Source: an uncultured Alphaproteobacteria bacterium
GTDB taxonomy: Bacteria; Pseudomonadota; Alphaproteobacteria; UBA7887
DNA: 14,653 nucleotides
Reading direction: 5' to 3'
NCBI GenBank assembly: GCA_913044255.1
Contig: CAJWOI010000028.1
Span: forward strand, 1-14,653
Every line of letters begins with the position of its first letter. Within the stretch, counting starts at the first letter, position 1. The position numbers were made by a program, and so were the translations under genes. Shown here piece by piece: positions 1-7,804 of the stretch. The notes beneath the pieces are model-generated. The model saw only the letters and a program-made list of their open reading frames with translations, ran no database searches and had not been told where the DNA came from.

Positions 1-550
1 TGATGGTATCTATAGCAAGGGCAGTCTTACCCGTTTGTCTATCGCCAATAATGAGCTCTCTCTGACCTCGGCCAATCGGTACCAAGCTGTCTATTGCCTT
101 GAGGCCCGTTTGCATCGGTTCGTTTACCGACTGTCGAGGAATAATCCCAGGCGCCTTAACTTCCATCCGCCGGCGCTCCGTAACCTCGATTGCGCCCTTA
201 CCATCTATTGGCTCGCCTAGAGCATCAACAACCCTACCAAGCATGTTTTTCCCAACGGGAACATCAACTATCGAGCTTGTTCGTTTTACAACATCACCTT
301 CCTTAATATTGCGATCATCGCCAAAAATGACGATCCCGACATTGTCAGTTTCGAGGTTTAACGCCATGCCTTTGATAGCGCCAGGAAACTCCACCATCTC
401 CCCCGATTGAACATTATCCAGGCCGTACACGCGTGCAATACCGTCACCCACCGACAGCACCTGTCCGACCTCCGCAACCTCAGCTTCAGTCCCAAAATCT
501 GCAATTTGTTGCTTAAGAATTTTCGAAATCTCGGCGGCACGGATTTCCAT
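1..550 (-). CDS. atpA: F1 ATP synthase subunit alpha, N-terminal part (cut by window edge)
   Basis: This is the first 183 codons of the alpha subunit of F1Fo ATP synthase, the non-catalytic nucleotide-binding subunit of the alpha3beta3 head on the cytoplasmic side of the membrane. Reading from ATG at 550 on the minus strand, the protein opens with MEIRAAEISKILKQQI, followed by the beta-barrel segment with VGDGIARVYGL (about residues 34-44), GRVVDALGEPIDG (105-117) and the P-loop GDRQTGKT at 169-176, the same position as in E. coli. The frame stays open to the window edge, so roughly two thirds of the gene (family length about 510 aa) lies outside. The start is fixed by a TAATG junction with atpH and by an AGGGA ribosome site inside the end of atpH. 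It is very likely cotranscribed and translationally coupled with atpH. Confidence 0.97.
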   Translation of the reverse strand, partial: MEIRAAEISKILKQQIADFGTEAEVAEVGQVLSVGDGIARVYGLDNVQSGEMVEFPGAIKGMALNLETDNVGIVIFGDDRNIKEGDVVKRTSSIVDVPVGKNMLGRVVDALGEPIDGKGAIEVTERRRMEVKAPGIIPRQSVNEPMQTGLKAIDSLVPIGRGQRELIIGDRQTGKTALAIDTI

Positions 551-1110
551 TATCCGATCCCTTTCAATACGAGCTTCATGCGTTCAAGTTTACTGCGTAG
601 CGAATTGTCCACCATGCGTGACCCCATTTTCACAATCAATCCTCCGAGCAAGTCTTCATCGACTCGACTTTGCACGACGGCATTTTCCCCGGCAGAACGA
701 CTCAATTGGTTTGCAATAGCGGACACTTGAGGCCCGTTTAGGGGGGTTGCGCTTATCACCTCTGCCGTTACATTTCCTCGATCAGATGCGCTCAGATCCA
801 GAAAAGACTGGATAATTTGACGCAAAACAAATAAACGCCGATTACGGGCCAATAGACTAATAAAATTCTTCGTCAAACCACCCAGCCCCGCTTGTTCCAC
901 CACCGCAGCCATAGCCTTTCCTTGCTCAACTCGCGACATCACTGGGCTAAGAATCAGACGATTGAGCTCACTACTCCCATCAAGCATCCCCCCTAGTGCA
1001 ATAAGATCTTCCTCTGTACGGTCAATTTCAGTCATTTCTTTAGCAAGTTCGAACAAGGCCTTCGCATATCGTGCTGCGAGTCCAGAAATGCCGATTGCCC
1101 TCTGAGCCAC
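550..1110 (-). CDS. atpH: F1 ATP synthase subunit delta
   Basis: The 186-aa protein is the delta subunit, the part of the peripheral stalk that ties the F1 head to the b subunits (OSCP in mitochondria). Family features are the N-terminal helical domain beginning AARYAKALFELA (residues 12-23), a TKNFISLLARNRRL segment near 80-93, and the conserved C-terminal DEDLLGGLIVKMGSRMVDNS region (152-171). Length matches the family (about 175-190 aa). The start is a GTG at 1110, chosen because a GGGGA ribosome site sits 6 nt upstream. Its stop overlaps the atpA start by one base (TAATG). Having atpH first, followed by atpA, with no atpF ahead of it, is the usual alphaproteobacterial arrangement, in which the Fo genes lie elsewhere. 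Confidence 0.96.
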   Translation of the reverse strand: MAQRAIGISGLAARYAKALFELAKEMTEIDRTEEDLIALGGMLDGSSELNRLILSPVMSRVEQGKAMAAVVEQAGLGGLTKNFISLLARNRRLFVLRQIIQSFLDLSASDRGNVTAEVISATPLNGPQVSAIANQLSRSAGENAVVQSRVDEDLLGGLIVKMGSRMVDNSLRSKLERMKLVLKGIG

Positions 1111-1159
1111 GTGCGATCCCCGCCTGTATCCCGTTAAAACCTATTAACTATTTGACAAA

Positions 1160-1188
1160 TAAAGAAAATCCGGCGCCCCCGTTGGCAA
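1160..1188 (-). promoter_or_regulatory. Candidate promoter for the atp operon
   Basis: The 182-bp gap between the priA stop and the atpH start (1111-1292) has no gene. On the minus strand TTGCCA (1188-1183) is followed after 17 nt by TCTTTA (1165-1160); TTTATT two bases later is an alternative -10. That would give a leader of about 40 nt before the GTG at 1110. The boxes are only partial matches to the vegetative consensus, and the choice rests on position as much as sequence. No strong terminator hairpin with a T-run is visible after priA, so readthrough from priA is also possible. Confidence 0.25.
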
Positions 1189-1292
1189 CTGACGCCATCC
1201 TTGACGGCCGGTTACGTAACATAGTCGCTTTGGCGTTGCAATGTCGGTTGGCAAAATACCGGATCTAGTACGAGGAATTACTCCCCATCCAA

Positions 1293-3491
1293 TCACATGA
1301 AACTGTAAGGATCCATATCGACACGCACTGTCGCTGCCCTAGGCCATGAAACAGAGGCTAACCAACTAAGCAACACAGCCTGCAAATTATGTCTGCGCGG
1401 AGACTTTACCAAAAGGCGAAACCGGAATCTCCCGCGCAACTGAGCAACAGGCGCCGGAGCTGGACCAAACACCTTTACGTTGCCATCCTTAGGCGCTGTT
1501 CGCGCCAAATCCGCAGCCACATCTGCCGCCAATTGCTTCGTATGGGAGGACACGATCAGTGCGGCGAGACGTGTAAACGGCGGCATCTGTGCAGCTTCAC
1601 GGGCCCTAAGTTCAGCAGCAAAGAACCGATCACGATCACCACCGACCAGAGCCCTAATCACGGGGTGCTCAATCATATAACTCTGCAACAGTACCCGGCC
1701 CGGTCGCTCCGCCCTTCCTGCCCGGCCAGCAACCTGGGATAGCAGTTGGACACTGCGCTCGCTTGCGCGCAAGTCGCCTCCGGCAAGCCCCAAATCGGCG
1801 TCCACGACCCCGACCAAAGTGAGGTCTGGAAAATGATGGCCTTTGGTTATCATTTGGGTTCCTATCAGGACATCGATTCGATTTGCAAGCATGTCGCTGA
1901 CTAACAATTCTGCATTACTTACGCTGCCGATAGTATCACTGGTCATAGTTCTGAGCCTTGCCCTTGGTACGACTTTGCCCACTTCCTCGGCGATTCTCTC
2001 CACCCCTGGTCCACAAGCAACCAAAGAAGCCTCTGAGCCACATTTTGGGCAGTTGTAAAGTAGCTGCGCTACATACCCACAGTGATGGCAGCACATCTTT
2101 TTACTTAGTCTATGTTCAACCAACCAAGCCGTGCAGTTGGGGCAGTGCAAACGAAAACCGCAACTTCGACACAACGTCAAAGGCGCGTATCCTCTCCGAT
2201 TGAGAAAAAGCATTACCTGGTTTCCCGCGCCTACCGTTTCGCGTATGGCTGCATCCAGTACAGGCGACAACCAGCGACCTCGTACGGGTGGTTGCCGACG
2301 CATGTCGACTGCCTCAATATCAGGCAGTTGTGCCTGTCCGTATCGACTCGGGAGTGAGAGCCTACGATAGCGCCCCGAATTTGCGTTATGGTGACTCTCC
2401 AATGATGGTGTCGCGGAGACCAGCACGACAGGTGTTTCTGTTATCCTCCCTCGCATTACGGCAACATCTCGCGCGTTATAACAAACTCCCTCCTCCTGTT
2501 TGTAGGAAGCGTCATGTTCTTCGTCGACCACTATCAAACCGAGCTTAGAAAATGGCAAAAACAACGCAGAACGTGCGCCCACTACCAAAGGCGCTTCTCC
2601 GAAAGAAACAGCCCTCCAACTGTCGCGCCGGCGGGCAGCGCTAAGCTCTGAGTGCCATGCAATAGGACGGGCCCCGAAGCGTGCCTCAAAACGACCTAGC
2701 CATTGTGCGCTGAGGGCAATCTCCGGCAAAAGCACTAACACCTGGCGTCCCGCCCTCAGTGTGGCAGCAATAGCCTCAAAATATACCTCCGTCTTGCCAG
2801 CACCTGTCACACCATCGAGCAAATCGACTGCAAACCGTTCCTCATCAATCAACGAGCAGAGCTCCTCGGCTGCCACCCGCTGCAACCTCGACAACCTCGG
2901 ATGCGAATGATCTGGATTCGGGGCACTTTCCCCCGCGGTCCGAGTACCTGCTGCTACGATCAGGTAACCTGCGCGTGCCAATCCTCGGACCACCTCAGGC
3001 CCGACCGACGCCAGTCGAGCAAGATCGCCAGCGGAACTCGGCGAGTGGTCGGCGAGAGCGCTAAAGACCCTCGCCCGTTGCGGCGTTAACCTTTTTGGTC
3101 GGCTACCGTTATCAATATACAATTTGCGGGGTTTCGGCGGATCAAGTGCGCTTGGCACGCTCATGGCCATTCGCAGCACTGTACCCGGCGATGTCACATA
3201 GTAGCGCGCAACCCAGTCAATCAAATGGCGTAACTCTGGTGTCATAGGCGGCAACGCGAACAAACGGATCACTGGCTTTATCTTGTTTCCCGGGACATTT
3301 CCCGACCCCGGCCCCCACACCACGCCCGATAGGGAACGAGAACCCAACGGCACCCGAACATACTGGCCGACCTCAAGCGACATACCATCCGGCACCCGGT
3401 AATCGTATGTACCTGATAGAGGCACTGGCAACAGGACCGATACCACCTCGTTGGGGCCGTCCTTAAGAGTGCTAGCAGCAACTGTATCCAT
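1293..3491 (-). CDS. priA: Primosomal protein N' (replication restart 3'-5' helicase PriA)
   Basis: PriA recognises stalled or repaired forks and reloads the replicative helicase. The 732-aa product (E. coli 732) shows the whole architecture. An N-terminal fork-binding domain (about 15-110) contains LPVPLSGTYDYRVP. The superfamily 2 helicase core has Walker A GVTGAGKTEVY (227-237), LLPEIALSAQW (254-264), DEEHD (323-327) and LVSATPSLES (357-366). A zinc module has paired cysteines at 441/444, 450/453, 468/471 and 481/484. Motifs V and VI are GTQMITKGHHFPDL (544-557) and QVAGRAGRAERPGR (586-599). The ATG at 3491 is the first in frame and gives the expected length; no strong ribosome site precedes it. 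The gene is divergent from the transaldolase gene (58-bp gap) and lies upstream of atpH in the same direction, an order common in alphaproteobacteria. All key motif residues are present. Confidence 0.97.
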   Translation of the reverse strand: MDTVAASTLKDGPNEVVSVLLPVPLSGTYDYRVPDGMSLEVGQYVRVPLGSRSLSGVVWGPGSGNVPGNKIKPVIRLFALPPMTPELRHLIDWVARYYVTSPGTVLRMAMSVPSALDPPKPRKLYIDNGSRPKRLTPQRARVFSALADHSPSSAGDLARLASVGPEVVRGLARAGYLIVAAGTRTAGESAPNPDHSHPRLSRLQRVAAEELCSLIDEERFAVDLLDGVTGAGKTEVYFEAIAATLRAGRQVLVLLPEIALSAQWLGRFEARFGARPIAWHSELSAARRRDSWRAVSFGEAPLVVGARSALFLPFSKLGLIVVDEEHDASYKQEEGVCYNARDVAVMRGRITETPVVLVSATPSLESHHNANSGRYRRLSLPSRYGQAQLPDIEAVDMRRQPPVRGRWLSPVLDAAIRETVGAGNQVMLFLNRRGYAPLTLCRSCGFRLHCPNCTAWLVEHRLSKKMCCHHCGYVAQLLYNCPKCGSEASLVACGPGVERIAEEVGKVVPRARLRTMTSDTIGSVSNAELLVSDMLANRIDVLIGTQMITKGHHFPDLTLVGVVDADLGLAGGDLRASERSVQLLSQVAGRAGRAERPGRVLLQSYMIEHPVIRALVGGDRDRFFAAELRAREAAQMPPFTRLAALIVSSHTKQLAADVAADLARTAPKDGNVKVFGPAPAPVAQLRGRFRFRLLVKSPRRHNLQAVLLSWLASVSWPRAATVRVDMDPYSFM

Positions 3492-3531
3492 AGGTTAATG
3501 TCTTCGCGGCAAGGGTCGCCATCGCCCAAGA

Positions 3532-3537
3532 TATATT
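3532..3537 (+). promoter_or_regulatory. Possible -10 box of the transaldolase gene
   Basis: The 58-bp divergent gap between priA and the transaldolase gene (3492-3549) must hold start signals for both. TATATT at 3532-3537 is the best -10-like hexamer on the plus strand; no good -35 lies 16-18 nt upstream. If used, the leader would be only about 6 nt, close to leaderless, which fits the absence of a clear ribosome site before ATG 3550. I could not identify a convincing priA promoter on the other strand. Confidence 0.2.
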
Positions 3538-3549
3538 AACGGACAACCG

Positions 3550-4227
3550 ATGAAGTTCTTTATTGACACTGCAAACATCGACGAAATTCGTGAGTTAGCT
3601 GTGACCGGACTCCTTGACGGGGTGACTACAAACCCATCCCTTATAGCAAAAAGTGGGCGATCGTTGTTTGAGGTCCTAGCAGAGGTGTGTGAGGTGGTCG
3701 ATGGGCCAGTGAGCGCTGAGGTCACCGCAACCAATGCAGACATGATGATTGCGGAGGGCCGCGAGCTTGCCTCAATCGCGGGAAATATTGTGGTTAAAGT
3801 GCCGCTTACATGGGATGGATTGAAAGCCTGTCGAACGTTGCGTGCACAGGGAACTATGGTAAATGTCACGCTGTGTTTTTCGTCAGCGCAAGCGCTGCTG
3901 GCCGCAAAAACTGGCGCAAGCTTTATCTCACCGTTCATTGGTCGACTCGATGATATTAGCCAGGATGGAATGCAACTGATTCGCGACATCGTGCAAATTT
4001 ATCGTCAATATCCACACACAATAACCACCGAGATACTTGTTGCCTCAGTCCGCCATCCGCTACATGCGGTCGAGGCGGCAAAACTAGGCGCCGACGTAGT
4101 GACACTGCCCCCAAAAGTGCTCCGGCAGATGATTGACCACCCACTCACCGACAGCGGTCTCAAGGCCTTCCTTGATGATTGGGAACAAACTGGTCAGCAG
4201 ATATTGAAACAAACGGCTGCGGAGTGA
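3550..4227 (+). CDS. Small (TalC/FSA-family) transaldolase
   Basis: This 225-aa TIM-barrel Schiff-base aldolase belongs to the short transaldolase / fructose-6-phosphate aldolase family. It would act in the non-oxidative pentose phosphate pathway, moving dihydroxyacetone units between sugar phosphates. Visible landmarks are the N-terminus MKFFIDTANIDEI, GVTTNPSLIAKSG (24-36), the Schiff-base lysine in VVKVPLTWDGLKA (K83), and SPFIGRLDD (127-135). Two active-site positions separate the subfamilies. E57 (SAEVTA) replaces the glutamine of E. coli FsaA (Q59), and F129 replaces its tyrosine (Y131). Both match transaldolases rather than true F6P aldolase, so I prefer transaldolase. Automatic labels of fsa for this locus would be doubtful. 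The ATG at 3550 gives the family length. It is divergent from priA and convergent with clpB across 145 bp. Confidence 0.93.
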   Translation: MKFFIDTANIDEIRELAVTGLLDGVTTNPSLIAKSGRSLFEVLAEVCEVVDGPVSAEVTATNADMMIAEGRELASIAGNIVVKVPLTWDGLKACRTLRAQGTMVNVTLCFSSAQALLAAKTGASFISPFIGRLDDISQDGMQLIRDIVQIYRQYPHTITTEILVASVRHPLHAVEAAKLGADVVTLPPKVLRQMIDHPLTDSGLKAFLDDWEQTGQQILKQTAAE

Positions 4228-4372
4228 GTGGTATAAACATTTCAGAACATAAAGCTTACCAAGAATTTCGGCGAGAAATCTAGCTCATGCCAAGCTGAGT
4301 GACTTCGGCCTCACCTGCTCGCATCCAGTGACAAAAAGTCAAAATGCATCCTACATGACTCGAACAAAAACT
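4228..4372. other. Convergent intergenic gap, transaldolase/clpB
   Basis: These 145 bp lie between two converging stop codons. I see only weak inverted repeats: a 5-bp ATTTC/GAAAT stem around 4265-4280 and an imperfect GTGA/TCAC stem around a CTTCGGC loop near 4301-4315. Neither is followed by a clear T-run, so no terminator can be called with confidence. No tRNA or small coding frame is apparent. Confidence 0.4.
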
Positions 4373-6970
4373 CTATGCCGCTGCAAGCTGCGCATCATCG
4401 AACCTCAATCCATTCTCGACACACGTTATCATCAATTTATCACCGTCCTTAACAGTCCCCTCAAGCAATTGAACCGCTAGTGGGTCTTGCAAATAACGCT
4501 GAATAACGCGTTTTAGTGGGCGCGCACCATACTCAGGATCGTATCCAGTTTCAGCCAGCCATTCCACCGCCCTATCAGTTACATCAATTTGGATTTTCCG
4601 TGAGTCGAGTAGTAACTGCAGTTGGCCCAGTTGAATTCGCACAATATCGGTAATTTGTTCTAGATTGAGTTTTTCGAATAGGATGATCTCATCAATCCGG
4701 TTTATGAATTCTGGTCGGAATGAGCGACGCACCGACCCCATCACTTCGGCGCAGATTGCCTCATAACCTTGGCTATCCACCTTCTGGGCAAGAAGATCAC
4801 CGCCTAGGTTCGAAGTCATCACAATTAATGCATTCGTGAAATCCACCGTCCTCCCTTGACCGTCGGTGAGACGCCCATCGTCGAGTACTTGCAGCAGCAC
4901 GTTAAAGACATCGCTATGCGCCTTCTCAATTTCATCGAATAAAACTAGTTGATAAGGGCGACGCCGTACTGCCTCCGTCAGAACTCCGCCTTCTTCGTAC
5001 CCTATATAACCTGGAGGCGCCCCGATCAGACGCGCTACAGCGTGTTTTTCCATGTACTCCGACATATCAACGCGGACCATCGCCGCCTCATCATCAAAGA
5101 GAAATTCTGTTAATGCTTTACAGAGCTCCGTTTTTCCCACGCCAGTAGGACCAAGAAGCATAAATGAACCGATCGGCCGGCGCGGATCCTGCAGGCCTGC
5201 GCGGGCCCGGCGCACGGCATTCGAAACAGCCGCTACAGCATGAGTCTGTCCCACCACTCGCTCTCTAAGATAATTTTCCATATGCGATAGTTTTTCACGT
5301 TCCCCCTCAAGCATCTTTTCCACGGGCACACCTGTCCAACGAGAAACTACGCTAGCGATATCATTTGCCGAAACTTTTTCACTCACCATCAAACCGTCAT
5401 CGCCACCATCTCCCGTAAGCCCGTGTATTCGCGAAAGAAGACCTGGGACGACAGCGTGAGCAAGCTCACCAGCTCGTTCGTAGTCACCGCTGCGCTTTGT
5501 TATATCTAACTCCTTGCGAGCAACCTCTAATCGTTCCTTTAAATCCTGCGCACTGTGCAGCAATTCTTTCTCGTACTTCCACCTAGATGTAAGCGATTGG
5601 GCGAGTTTATCTGTCGCCGCTAAATCCAACTCCAACTTTCCCAGCCGTTCCTTGGAGGCCGCATCATTCTCTTTTCGTAGCGCCTCACGCTCGATCTTCA
5701 TTTGCATGACCCGTCGATCAAGTTCGTCGATTTCCTCGGGCTTGCTGTCCATTTCCATACGTTTCCGACTTGCAGCCTCATCCATCAAATCAATCGCCTT
5801 ATCAGGCAAAAAGCGGTCCACGATATAACGTTGCGATAAATTGGCCGCAGTCACAATCGCGCCATCTGTGATGTCAACGCCATGGTGAAGTTCGTATTGT
5901 TCCTTCAGACCACGAAGAATTGAAACCGTATCGCCGACTGTGGGTTCTGGGACGTACACCGACTGGAAACGGCGCGCTAAAGCTGCATCTTTCTCGATAT
6001 GTTTGCGATATTCGTCGAGGGTAGTTGCTCCGACACAATGAAGGTCCCCACGCGCAAGGGCCGGTTTCAACAAATTCGACGCATCCATCGCACCCTCTGC
6101 AGCGCCAGCGCCAACAAGCGTGTGCAACTCATCGATGAACAGCACTATACCGCCGTGAGTTCCAGTAATCTCGGCCAGCACTGCTTTTAATCGCTCCTCA
6201 AACTCTCCTCGAAACTTAGCACCCGCCAACAGCGCTCCAAGATCAAGTGAGAGCAGATGCTTATCTCGGAGTGACTCGGGAACGTCACCATTAACCATTC
6301 GGGTCGCCAAACCTTCAACAATCGCGGTTTTGCCGACTCCGGGCTCACCAATCAACACCGGATTGTTCTTGGTTCGCCTAGACAATACCTGAATTGCTCG
6401 TCGTATTTCTTCGTCTCGGCCAATTACCGGATCTAACTTCCCTTCTCGGGCGAGTTTCGTAATGTCGCGAGCATAACGACGAAGCGTGTCATACCTAGAT
6501 TCGGCAGTCACAGAATCAGCAGTTTGGCCCTTACGCAAACTTTGAATGGCCGCTTTTAGCCCCACCGGCGTCACCCCAGCAGCCTTGAGCAGACGCTCCG
6601 ATGCCACGTTGGAGGCTGTTGCAAGGGCAAGTAAAAGGATTTCCACAGTCACAAATTGGTCTTTGTTTCTGTCGGCCAGATCTTCCGCGAAATCAAATAC
6701 GCGCGCCATTTCAGGAGAAAGAAAGAGTTGAGCATCCCCTCCACCACCTACTTGGGGGAGCCGGGCAATCCCGGCTTTAGCCGCTTCACGTAGGGCCTCA
6801 ACCTTGGCACCTGAAGTTCGTATTAATTTGCTAGCTAGTTCTTCCTTGTCATCCAACAGCTCCCTCAGGATGTGCTCGGAAGTGAGGCGCTGATGGCCAG
6901 TCGCCACCGCTCGGCTTTGCGCCGTTTCAATAAGGCCCCGAGCGTGGTCCGTATATCTTTCCGTTTTCAT
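4373..6970 (-). CDS. clpB: ATP-dependent disaggregase ClpB (Hsp100)
   Basis: ClpB is the hexameric cytoplasmic AAA+ unfoldase that, with DnaK, pulls proteins out of aggregates after heat stress. The 865-aa product (E. coli 857) has an N-terminal Clp repeat domain (about 1-145), AAA-1 with Walker A GEPGVGKT (208-215) and Walker B GGIVLFIDEL (273-282), the ClpB-specific coiled-coil middle domain (about 405-525), and AAA-2 with GPTGVGKTE (607-615), pore loop GYIGYEEGG (654-662) and Walker B LVLFDEIEKAH (675-685). The middle domain and the lack of a ClpP-docking loop motif separate it from ClpA/ClpC. The frame is open up to 7108. I nevertheless start at ATG 6970, because the family N-terminus MKTERYTDHARGLIE begins there and GGAG lies 4 nt upstream. 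It is downstream of the DUF4167 gene with a 248-bp gap that probably holds its own promoter. Confidence 0.97.
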   Translation of the reverse strand: MKTERYTDHARGLIETAQSRAVATGHQRLTSEHILRELLDDKEELASKLIRTSGAKVEALREAAKAGIARLPQVGGGGDAQLFLSPEMARVFDFAEDLADRNKDQFVTVEILLLALATASNVASERLLKAAGVTPVGLKAAIQSLRKGQTADSVTAESRYDTLRRYARDITKLAREGKLDPVIGRDEEIRRAIQVLSRRTKNNPVLIGEPGVGKTAIVEGLATRMVNGDVPESLRDKHLLSLDLGALLAGAKFRGEFEERLKAVLAEITGTHGGIVLFIDELHTLVGAGAAEGAMDASNLLKPALARGDLHCVGATTLDEYRKHIEKDAALARRFQSVYVPEPTVGDTVSILRGLKEQYELHHGVDITDGAIVTAANLSQRYIVDRFLPDKAIDLMDEAASRKRMEMDSKPEEIDELDRRVMQMKIEREALRKENDAASKERLGKLELDLAATDKLAQSLTSRWKYEKELLHSAQDLKERLEVARKELDITKRSGDYERAGELAHAVVPGLLSRIHGLTGDGGDDGLMVSEKVSANDIASVVSRWTGVPVEKMLEGEREKLSHMENYLRERVVGQTHAVAAVSNAVRRARAGLQDPRRPIGSFMLLGPTGVGKTELCKALTEFLFDDEAAMVRVDMSEYMEKHAVARLIGAPPGYIGYEEGGVLTEAVRRRPYQLVLFDEIEKAHSDVFNVLLQVLDDGRLTDGQGRTVDFTNALIVMTSNLGGDLLAQKVDSQGYEAICAEVMGSVRRSFRPEFINRIDEIILFEKLNLEQITDIVRIQLGQLQLLLDSRKIQIDVTDRAVEWLAETGYDPEYGARPLKRVIQRYLQDPLAVQLLEGTVKDGDKLMITCVENGLRFDDAQLAAA

Positions 6971-7027
6971 GACGCTCCAAATAATTGCCAAAAGTCGACG
7001 CCAGCGGGCACTGAATTGCCCACCACT

Positions 7028-7061
7028 ATTATGTGGCTGTTGTAAATCGGCAACACAAGGG
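7028..7061 (-). promoter_or_regulatory. Candidate sigma-32 (RpoH)-type promoter of clpB
   Basis: On the minus strand CCCTTGTG (from 7061) is followed after 17 nt by CCACATAAT (7036-7028). This resembles the heat-shock pattern CCCTTGAA / CCCCAT-T, with mismatches in both halves, and would give a leader of about 50 nt before the clpB ATG at 6970. A second CCCTTG lies further upstream near 7100. Control of clpB by the heat-shock sigma factor is general knowledge; the match here is partial and could be chance in a gap of this length. Confidence 0.35.
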
Positions 7062-7115
7062 TTCGGTGCATTTAGTTGAGATTGCCAAAACAACCCAAGG
7101 GTCAACACAGGTGCG

Positions 7116-7139
7116 CCGGGACCTCTCTCGGAATCCCGG
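7116..7139 (-). repeat. Inverted repeat downstream of the DUF4167 gene
   Basis: CCGGGA (7116-7121) and TCCCGG (7134-7139) form a perfect 6-bp stem around a 12-nt loop, about 80 nt past the DUF4167 stop and upstream of the clpB promoter candidate. It could end DUF4167 transcription. There is no T-run on its 3' side, so it is not a standard intrinsic terminator, and I list it as an inverted repeat only. Confidence 0.4.
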
Positions 7140-7218
7140 TTACCATCAGCGTGGACTGAAAGAACAGTATCTTAGACCTAGCCTAACCCGGCACGTGGCC
7201 ACCCCACCCCATCACTAC

Positions 7219-7602
7219 TTAGGAAGGAGTTTGACTCGGCGTTGCATCAGGGGTTTCCTGGCTCTCCCCAGCGATAGCGGTGTTCCCAGACGAATTGCCA
7301 CGATCTCGGTCGCGGCCTCCACGCGGTCGGCCCCCATTGGAGCTATCCGCATTTTGCGCCGATTGCACGCTCAAAACGCGGTAATAGTGTTCTGCATGCT
7401 GAAGGTAGTTTTCCGCAGCAATCCGATCGCCAGCTGATACAGCGTCGCGTGCGAGAGATTGATATTTCTCGAACAACTGAGTGGCGCTGCCACGGATCTT
7501 GACTTCGGGACCACTACTTTCCATGGAATGGTTTGCGCCGTGTGAGCCACGCCATCCATTAGAGCGGCCACGATGTCGTTTGGAATTGTGATTTTGTTTC
7601 AT
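7219..7602 (-). CDS. DUF4167 domain protein of unknown function
   Basis: The 127-aa protein belongs to the alphaproteobacterial DUF4167 family, whose biochemical role I do not know. The conserved core is residues about 30-78: a SGPEVKIRGSATQLFEKY stretch followed by two helix-like segments ending AENYLQHAEHYYRVL, a TPR-like helical hairpin in appearance. It is flanked by basic, Gly/Arg-rich disordered arms: KRHRGRSNGWRGSHG near the start and GGRPRGGRDRDRG at 90-102, then a Ser/Thr/Pro tail. Such RG-rich arms often touch RNA; this is inference. ATG 7602 is preferred over the GTG one codon upstream. A GAGGTG match lies almost directly against the start, giving unusually short spacing. The gene sits after prmC (199-bp gap) and before clpB, as in many alphaproteobacteria. 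Confidence 0.88.
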   Translation of the reverse strand: MKQNHNSKRHRGRSNGWRGSHGANHSMESSGPEVKIRGSATQLFEKYQSLARDAVSAGDRIAAENYLQHAEHYYRVLSVQSAQNADSSNGGRPRGGRDRDRGNSSGNTAIAGESQETPDATPSQTPS

Positions 7603-7644
7603 CACCTCATCGCAATATAATTATGCATTTTTACGGGCAGGATG

Positions 7645-7669
7645 CGAAAAGACAGCCACCTGGGTGACT
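7645..7669 (-). terminator. Weak intrinsic terminator candidate after prmC
   Basis: On the minus strand AGTCAC-CCAG-GTGGCT (7669-7654) folds into a 6-bp stem with one G-T pair and a four-base loop, followed by TGTCTTTTC. It lies about 135 nt past the prmC stop, inside the 199-bp gap before the DUF4167 start, and would separate prfA-prmC transcription from DUF4167. The stem is short, so the call is tentative. Nothing else was recognised in this gap. Confidence 0.35.
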
Positions 7670-7804
7670 ACGTCATGCCTTTTCAGCAATTCCTGTTAGG
7701 GAAGCTCGGCAACTGAAAACTCCATCAGCCCACCGATCGACGCTTCATCATGCAACAAGTTAGCTTTTACCACACGCCTTTCCAAGCCTTTTCTTGAGCC
7801 CTGG

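Noticed and set aside
3495..3989. 164-codon minus-strand frame opposite the transaldolase gene
   Set aside because: It is a shadow frame over a well-conserved enzyme; no motif, no plausible start signal.
6971..7108. 46-residue N-terminal extension of clpB to an upstream ATG at 7108
   Set aside because: The extension has no family resemblance. The canonical ClpB N-terminus begins at ATG 6970, with GGAG at the right distance, and the extension would cover the likely promoter.
7033..7437. 134-codon plus-strand frame antisense to the DUF4167 gene and the clpB upstream gap
   Set aside because: The composition is basic and low-information, with no recognisable motif. It is explained by the codon bias of the opposite strand over much of its length.
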